From contig CANJXD010000191.1 in NCBI GenBank assembly GCA_947478535.1, forward strand, positions 1 through 9,653: a stretch of 9,653 bases of DNA. The letters are read 5' to 3'. The stretch comes from Acetobacteraceae bacterium. GTDB taxonomy: Bacteria; Pseudomonadota; Alphaproteobacteria; Acetobacterales; Acetobacteraceae. Of this stretch, positions 6,319 to 9,653 are shown in pieces. The stretch's first letter is position 1, and each line of letters opens with the position of its first letter. The notes beneath the pieces are model-generated. The model searched no databases, had not been told where the DNA came from, and saw only the letters and a program-made list of their open reading frames with translations. The position numbers and the translations under genes were made by a program.

Positions 6319-6344
6319 TGCGGAGGCATCCAATGCTTCTTGAT
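6295..6344 (+). repeat. 25-bp tandem duplication at the livG/livF junction
   Basis: Positions 6295-6319 and 6320-6344 are adjacent 25-bp copies that agree at 22 positions, differing at the 13th, 19th and 21st. Both begin GCGGAGGCATCC and both contain GGAGG six bases before an ATG. Copy 1 encodes the livG C-terminus and stop. Copy 2 holds the ribosome-binding site and start of livF. Similarity continues weakly for about six bases after copy 2. Confidence 0.85.
6322..6326 (+). promoter_or_regulatory. ribosome-binding site deciding the livF start
   Basis: GGAGG lies six bases before ATG 6333. This favours 6333 over the ATG at 6318, which overlaps the livG stop and would add MRRHP to the protein. 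Confidence 0.7.
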
Positions 6345-7043
6345 GTGGATGGGCTGGAGGTCCGCTACGGCCGCACCCAGGCGGTGCGCGGCGTCAGCCT
6401 CAATGTGGCGATGGGGGAGGTTGTGACGGTGCTCGGCGCGAATGGCGCGGGCAAGTCATCGCTGCTGAAATCGATCGCCGGAGCGGTGAAGCCGGCGGCT
6501 GGGCGCATCTGGTTCGATGGCAATGACGTGACGGCGCTGTCCGCCCCGCTGCGCGTGGCGCGCGGCCTGGTGCTGGTGCCGGAAGGGCGGCAGATCCTGG
6601 TCAGCCTGACGGTGCATGAGAACCTGCTGATGGGCGCCTATGGACGGCGGGACGGCGATGTGGGGCGGGATATCGAGGCGGTCTATGCCCGCTTCTCGAA
6701 CCTCGCGGCGCGGCGGGACATGCCGGCCTCCATCCTCTCCGGTGGTGAACAGCAGATGCTGGCGATTTCCCGGGCTTTGCTGGCCAAGCCGCGGCTGATG
6801 ATGCTGGATGAGCCCTCGCTGGGGCTCTCGCCGCTGCTCGTCGCCCGGCTATTCGACCTGATCGGGGAGTTGAACCGGGACGGGCTGGCAATCCTGCTGG
6901 TGGAGCAGAACACGCGCATGGCGCTGCGGGCGGCATCGCGGGGCTATGTGATGGAATTGGGACGCGTCGTGCTGGATGGGCCAGCCGCGCGGCTTGCGGA
7001 TAACGAGGCGCTCGCCGCCGCCTATCTCGGCGGTGGGCATTGA
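6333..7043 (+). CDS. livF: branched-chain amino acid-type ABC transporter ATPase LivF
   Basis: This 236-residue cytoplasmic ATPase is the second nucleotide-binding subunit of the importer. It has the standard LivF opening MLLDVDGLEVRYGRTQAVRG, Walker A GANGAGKSS (35-43), the LivF-type PEGRQI block (83-88), canonical signature LSGGEQQ (135-141), Walker B LMMLDEPSLGLSP with Glu160, and VEQN (190-193). Gln192 takes the place of the switch histidine, as is usual in LivF. The length is the family norm. The start at 6333 is chosen for its GGAGG and its match to LivF N-termini; ATG 6318 is an alternative. The stop is 14 bp before the binding-protein gene. Confidence 0.95.
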   Translation: MLLDVDGLEVRYGRTQAVRGVSLNVAMGEVVTVLGANGAGKSSLLKSIAGAVKPAAGRIWFDGNDVTALSAPLRVARGLVLVPEGRQILVSLTVHENLLMGAYGRRDGDVGRDIEAVYARFSNLAARRDMPASILSGGEQQMLAISRALLAKPRLMMLDEPSLGLSPLLVARLFDLIGELNRDGLAILLVEQNTRMALRAASRGYVMELGRVVLDGPAARLADNEALAAAYLGGGH

Positions 7044-7048
7044 AGGAG
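7043..7048 (+). promoter_or_regulatory. ribosome-binding site of the binding-protein gene
   Basis: AAGGAG, overlapping the last base of the livF stop codon, lies nine bases before ATG 7058. It decides between that start and an upstream TTG at 7040, which would put charged residues (KENRT) before the signal peptide. Confidence 0.65.
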
Positions 7049-7057
7049 AACAGGACG

Positions 7058-8242
7058 ATGAAGCGCAGGACCATCCTCGGGGCCACCGCCGGATTGCTGG
7101 CAGCCCCCGCCCTGCACGCGCAGGCGCGGGAGATCGTGGTCGGGCTCACCATGGTGAAGTCCGGGCCGCTGAAATCCCCGGGTGAGGCGACTGAGACGGC
7201 GGTGGATATCGCGGTGTCCGAGGTGAACGCGGCGGGCGGCATCAACGGCCGCCAGCTTCGCATCGAGAAGTTCGATACCGGGTCGGACCCCCGCCAGGCG
7301 GCGACGGCGGCGCAGAAATTCGCCCGCGACGACAATGCGCTGGCGATCATCGGGCCGTTCTCCTCCGGTGAATCGGCGGTGGCGTTTCCGGTCGGCGAAC
7401 GGCTCGGCATCGTGCAGGTCTCGAATTCCGCCTCGCAGCCCGGGCTGACCGGCACGAACAGCTATGCTTGGCGGCTGACCGAGGATGAGGGCAAGCAGTT
7501 CGGGCGGCTGCTGGCTTCCCTAAAGCGGAAGAACGTACCGACGAGCCGGGCGGAGATCCTTTACATCTCCGACGAACGCATCTCCAACATCACGGCGACG
7601 CAGTTCTATCCCGGGCTGCTGCGCGCGCAGAACATCACCTTCGGGGAGCCGGTGTCCTTCCAGTACCGCACCTTCGATGTCGCGCCGCAGGTCACGCAGA
7701 TCCTGCAGCGGAACCCGGAAGTGGTGGCGCTGGCGGCGACGCCGGACGGCGCGGGCAAGGTGCTGCGCGAATTGCGCCGGCAGGGCTTCGCGGGGCGCGT
7801 CATCGGCAGCCAGATCTTCGCCGATCCGAATTCCGTCGATCTGTTCGGGCCGGAAGGCGAGGGCATGCTGATCGTCGCCGGGTTCTGGTGGGACCGCAAC
7901 GACGCGACGCGGCTGTTCACGCAGAAATACGCGGCGGAGAACGCACGCCGCGGCCTGACGACGAAGCGCATCCCGCATCACAGCGACGCTCAGGCCTATG
8001 ACATCGTCTTCCTGCTGAAGCAGGCGATGGAACGCGCCAGCGTCACCGGCGAAGTGCCGCGCCTGGCGGCGGAGCGCACCGCCATCCGCGACGCGCTGCG
8101 CGGCATCCGCTTCACCGGCGTGACCGGGGAGAACACCTGCTTCGATGCCGCGCGCGACGCGGAACTGCCGGGCTTCATCATCGAGATCAAGAACCAGGCC
8201 TGGTCGCTGTTCGACAGCTTCCCGGCCGATACCTGTTCGTGA
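7058..8242 (+). CDS. periplasmic substrate-binding protein of the LIV-type importer
   Basis: This 394-residue extracytoplasmic receptor belongs to the Leu/Ile/Val-binding (Peripla_BP_6) family. The N-terminus MKRRTILGATAGLLAAPALHAQA is a signal peptide with probable cleavage after Ala23. The KRRTILG start resembles a twin-arginine motif, so Tat export is possible. The mature part opens with the family's IVVGLTMVKSGPL, then AVDIAVSEVNAAGGINGRQL, and the hinge-region block LAIIGPFSSGESAVAFPVGE, which typically contacts the ligand head group. Cys388 or Cys393 near the end may not pair with anything obvious. Unlike E. coli livJ/livK, it is the last transport gene. Relatives bind branched-chain amino acids, amides, urea or aromatic acids; ligand identity cannot be called by eye. 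The divergent amidase makes an amide one candidate. Confidence 0.92.
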   Translation: MKRRTILGATAGLLAAPALHAQAREIVVGLTMVKSGPLKSPGEATETAVDIAVSEVNAAGGINGRQLRIEKFDTGSDPRQAATAAQKFARDDNALAIIGPFSSGESAVAFPVGERLGIVQVSNSASQPGLTGTNSYAWRLTEDEGKQFGRLLASLKRKNVPTSRAEILYISDERISNITATQFYPGLLRAQNITFGEPVSFQYRTFDVAPQVTQILQRNPEVVALAATPDGAGKVLRELRRQGFAGRVIGSQIFADPNSVDLFGPEGEGMLIVAGFWWDRNDATRLFTQKYAAENARRGLTTKRIPHHSDAQAYDIVFLLKQAMERASVTGEVPRLAAERTAIRDALRGIRFTGVTGENTCFDAARDAELPGFIIEIKNQAWSLFDSFPADTCS

Positions 8243-8247
8243 AAGGG
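8242..8247 (+). promoter_or_regulatory. ribosome-binding site of the SDR gene
   Basis: AAAGGG, starting at the last base of the preceding stop codon, lies eight bases before GTG 8256. It supports a non-ATG start for the dehydrogenase. Confidence 0.55.
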
Positions 8248-8255
8248 CGGTTCGC

Positions 8256-8999
8256 GTGAGGGAAAGGCGGCTCGCCGTCCTCGGCGGCGCGGGCGGCATC
8301 GGCCGCGCCCTGGTGAAGCGCGCGGTGGCGGAGGGCTGGCGCGTTTCCGTGCTGGACCTTCCCGCCTCCCTCGCACGGCATCCGGTGCCGGAGGATGTGC
8401 GGGCGATCCCCATCGAGGGGAGCGACGCGGCCTCCGTCGCCGCGGCCTTCGCGGCGGTGGCGGAGGAAGGCGGCCTCGAAGGCTTCGTCAACCTCGCCGG
8501 CTTCGCCTCGCCGATGGAGAAGCTTGCCGATGTTGCGCCGGAGGTGTGGGACGAGGTGGTCGCGGGCAATCTCCGCACTGCCTTCCTCACCGCGCGGGCC
8601 GCGCTGAAGCTGCTGGAGAAGGGGGACAACCCCGCCATGGTGCAGATAGTCTCGGGCCTCGCTGCCTTCACGCGGCCGGGCTACGGGCCCTACGCCGCGT
8701 GCAAGGCGGCGATGGTGTCGATGACCAAGACGCTGGCGCTGGAAGCGGCGCCGGTGGTGCGGGTGAATGCGGTCGGGCCGGGCGCGGTCGATACCGCCTT
8801 CCTGCGCGGCGGCACGGGACGGTCGGACGAGGCGCAGGCGCCGCGGCTCGACATCAACGCCTACAACGCGATGATCCCGCTGAAGCGCATCGCGGTTGCC
8901 ACCGATGTGGTGGGGCCGACGCTGTTCCTGCTCGGCCCGGACAGCGCCTACATCACCGGGCAGGTGCTGTGGGTGAATGGCGGAGCCTATATGCCATGA
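8256..8999 (+). CDS. short-chain dehydrogenase/reductase (SDR)
   Basis: This 247-residue NAD(P)(H)-dependent oxidoreductase has classical SDR motifs. The cofactor loop is LGGAGGIG (9-16), with Asp34 in VLDLP after beta-2, a residue that usually favours NAD(H). NLAG (79-82) is the NNAG equivalent. The catalytic residues are Asn105, Ser133 and Tyr146-x3-Lys150 (PYAACK). It ends in the usual ITGQVLWVNGGAYMP. The GTG start gives a beta-strand immediately (RRLAVLGG) and has AAAGGG eight bases before it; an earlier in-frame ATG at 8145 lies inside the binding-protein gene and gives an unfolded-looking extension. It likely oxidises an alcohol or reduces a ketone of the imported compound or its product. 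The substrate is unknown. It is 13 bp after the binding protein and overlaps the next gene by 4 bp. Confidence 0.92.
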   Translation: MRERRLAVLGGAGGIGRALVKRAVAEGWRVSVLDLPASLARHPVPEDVRAIPIEGSDAASVAAAFAAVAEEGGLEGFVNLAGFASPMEKLADVAPEVWDEVVAGNLRTAFLTARAALKLLEKGDNPAMVQIVSGLAAFTRPGYGPYAACKAAMVSMTKTLALEAAPVVRVNAVGPGAVDTAFLRGGTGRSDEAQAPRLDINAYNAMIPLKRIAVATDVVGPTLFLLGPDSAYITGQVLWVNGGAYMP

Positions 9000-9653
9000 G
9001 CGATGCCGTACCCGACTGGGCGATCGACCTCGGGGGGATGACGCTGCGCGGCGTGGCGGATGAGGACCCCTTCATCCTGCCGCGCGACCTGATCTTCCCC
9101 GGCAGCGATCCGTCCCTGCTGCCGCGCGCGGCGGTGCTGGACCCGCTGGGCGTGGCGGTGGCAACCGATTCCATCATCCTCCGCGTGCAGGTCTTCGTCA
9201 TCGAGTCCGGCGGGCGGACCATCATCGTCGATGGCGGCATCGGCGATGACAAGGAACGCCCGGCGCGCCCCTCCTGGCACCGCCGGAGGACGGACTTTCT
9301 CGCGCGCCTCGGCGTGCGGCCGGAGGATGTGGATGCGGTGCTGTTCACCCATCTGCACGCCGACCATGTGGGCTGGGCGACGCGGCTGGTCGATGGTCGC
9401 TGGGTGCCGACCTTCCCGAAGGCACGCCACATCGTCCCCGCCGTGGAGTACCGCCATTGGCTCGCGCTGGATGCCCAGGCGCCGGTGGGCCACGGATCCT
9501 TCCGCGACAGCGTGCTGCCGGTGGCGGAAGCCGGGCTGCTGGAGGAGGTGGCGCTGGACCACGCGCCCTTCCCGGGGATGCGGTTCCGCCCCCTGCCCGG
9601 CCATACGCCGGGACAGGTCGGCATCATGCTGCGGGGCACGAGGCAGGCGGCGC
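8996..9653 (+). CDS. metallo-beta-lactamase-fold hydrolase, 3' truncated by window
   Basis: An open frame starts at an ATG overlapping the SDR stop (ATGA) and runs to the window end, giving 219 residues without a stop. It carries the metal-binding signature THLHADHVGW with His119, His121, Asp123 and His124, and a later PGHTPGQ with His203. This is the pattern of dinuclear-zinc hydrolases such as AHL lactonases and related esterases (AttM/AiiA-like). The remaining metal-bridging Asp and His should lie just downstream, outside the window. No signal peptide is visible, which points to the cytoplasm rather than a true beta-lactamase. In context it could hydrolyse a lactone or ester produced or used by the adjacent SDR. 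Annotation as a quorum-quenching lactonase would be overreach. Confidence 0.9.
   Translation, partial: MSDAVPDWAIDLGGMTLRGVADEDPFILPRDLIFPGSDPSLLPRAAVLDPLGVAVATDSIILRVQVFVIESGGRTIIVDGGIGDDKERPARPSWHRRRTDFLARLGVRPEDVDAVLFTHLHADHVGWATRLVDGRWVPTFPKARHIVPAVEYRHWLALDAQAPVGHGSFRDSVLPVAEAGLLEEVALDHAPFPGMRFRPLPGHTPGQVGIMLRGTRQAA

Noticed and set aside
6900..6915. Missing H-loop histidine in LivF
   Set aside because: VEQN with Gln in the switch position is usual for the LivF family, so it is not a defect.
7520..8671. A 383-residue minus-strand frame opposite the binding protein and SDR
   Set aside because: Typical high-GC antisense open frame that spans two convincing plus-strand genes. No recognisable domain.
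8953..9639. Two long minus-strand frames over the last 700 bases
   Set aside because: They mirror the MBL hydrolase gene, whose HxHxDH motif and overlap with the SDR stop make the plus strand the coding one.

Overview
The window is very GC-rich, about 70% by eye, with GC-biased third codon positions, tightly packed genes and long antisense open frames. It looks like the chromosome of a high-GC alphaproteobacterium. The gene content (LIV-type ABC importer, Bcr/CflA exporter, amidase) fits Acetobacteraceae such as Roseomonas-like bacteria, but nothing here fixes the genus. I see no rRNA, tRNA, CRISPR, transposase or phage gene.

Layout. Positions 1-554 carry two minus-strand genes: a small four-helix membrane protein (123-554) and, just downstream of it, the first 22 codons of an unidentified gene that leaves the window at position 1. 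A 171-bp divergent gap leads to a plus-strand Bcr/CflA-type MFS efflux transporter (726-1910). Its stop overlaps by 11 bp the stop of a convergent minus-strand amidase (1900-3357) with an intact Ser-Ser-Lys triad. A second divergent gap (3358-3543) separates the amidase from a long plus-strand cluster: livH (3544-4581), livM (4704-5555), livG (5545-6318), livF (6333-7043), a periplasmic substrate-binding protein (7058-8242), a short-chain dehydrogenase/reductase (8256-8999), and a metallo-beta-lactamase-fold hydrolase (8996 onward, cut by the window end).

How it works together. The five transport genes form a complete HAAT/LIV-type importer: one receptor, two permeases and two ATPases. Gaps in the cluster are short or are overlaps, so a single transcript is likely. 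The SDR and MBL hydrolase follow on the same strand, with the SDR stop and the MBL start overlapping. The amidase diverges from the same intergenic region. The simplest reading is a local uptake-and-breakdown module for an unidentified small amide, amino-acid-like, aromatic or lactone/ester substrate. The substrate cannot be read from sequence.

The most unusual signals are two small structures at gene junctions inside the transporter operon. Between livH and livM lies a 123-bp insert-like segment holding four tandem GC-rich hairpins. It is flanked by copies of ATGAGC(A/G)GG, is open in frame, and begins and ends exactly at the neighbouring stop and start codons. At the livG/livF junction, a 25-bp segment carrying the ribosome-binding site and start codon of livF is tandemly duplicated with 22/25 identity. 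The rest is ordinary for an alphaproteobacterial accessory or catabolic region, and I found no evidence of a new defence or mobile system.
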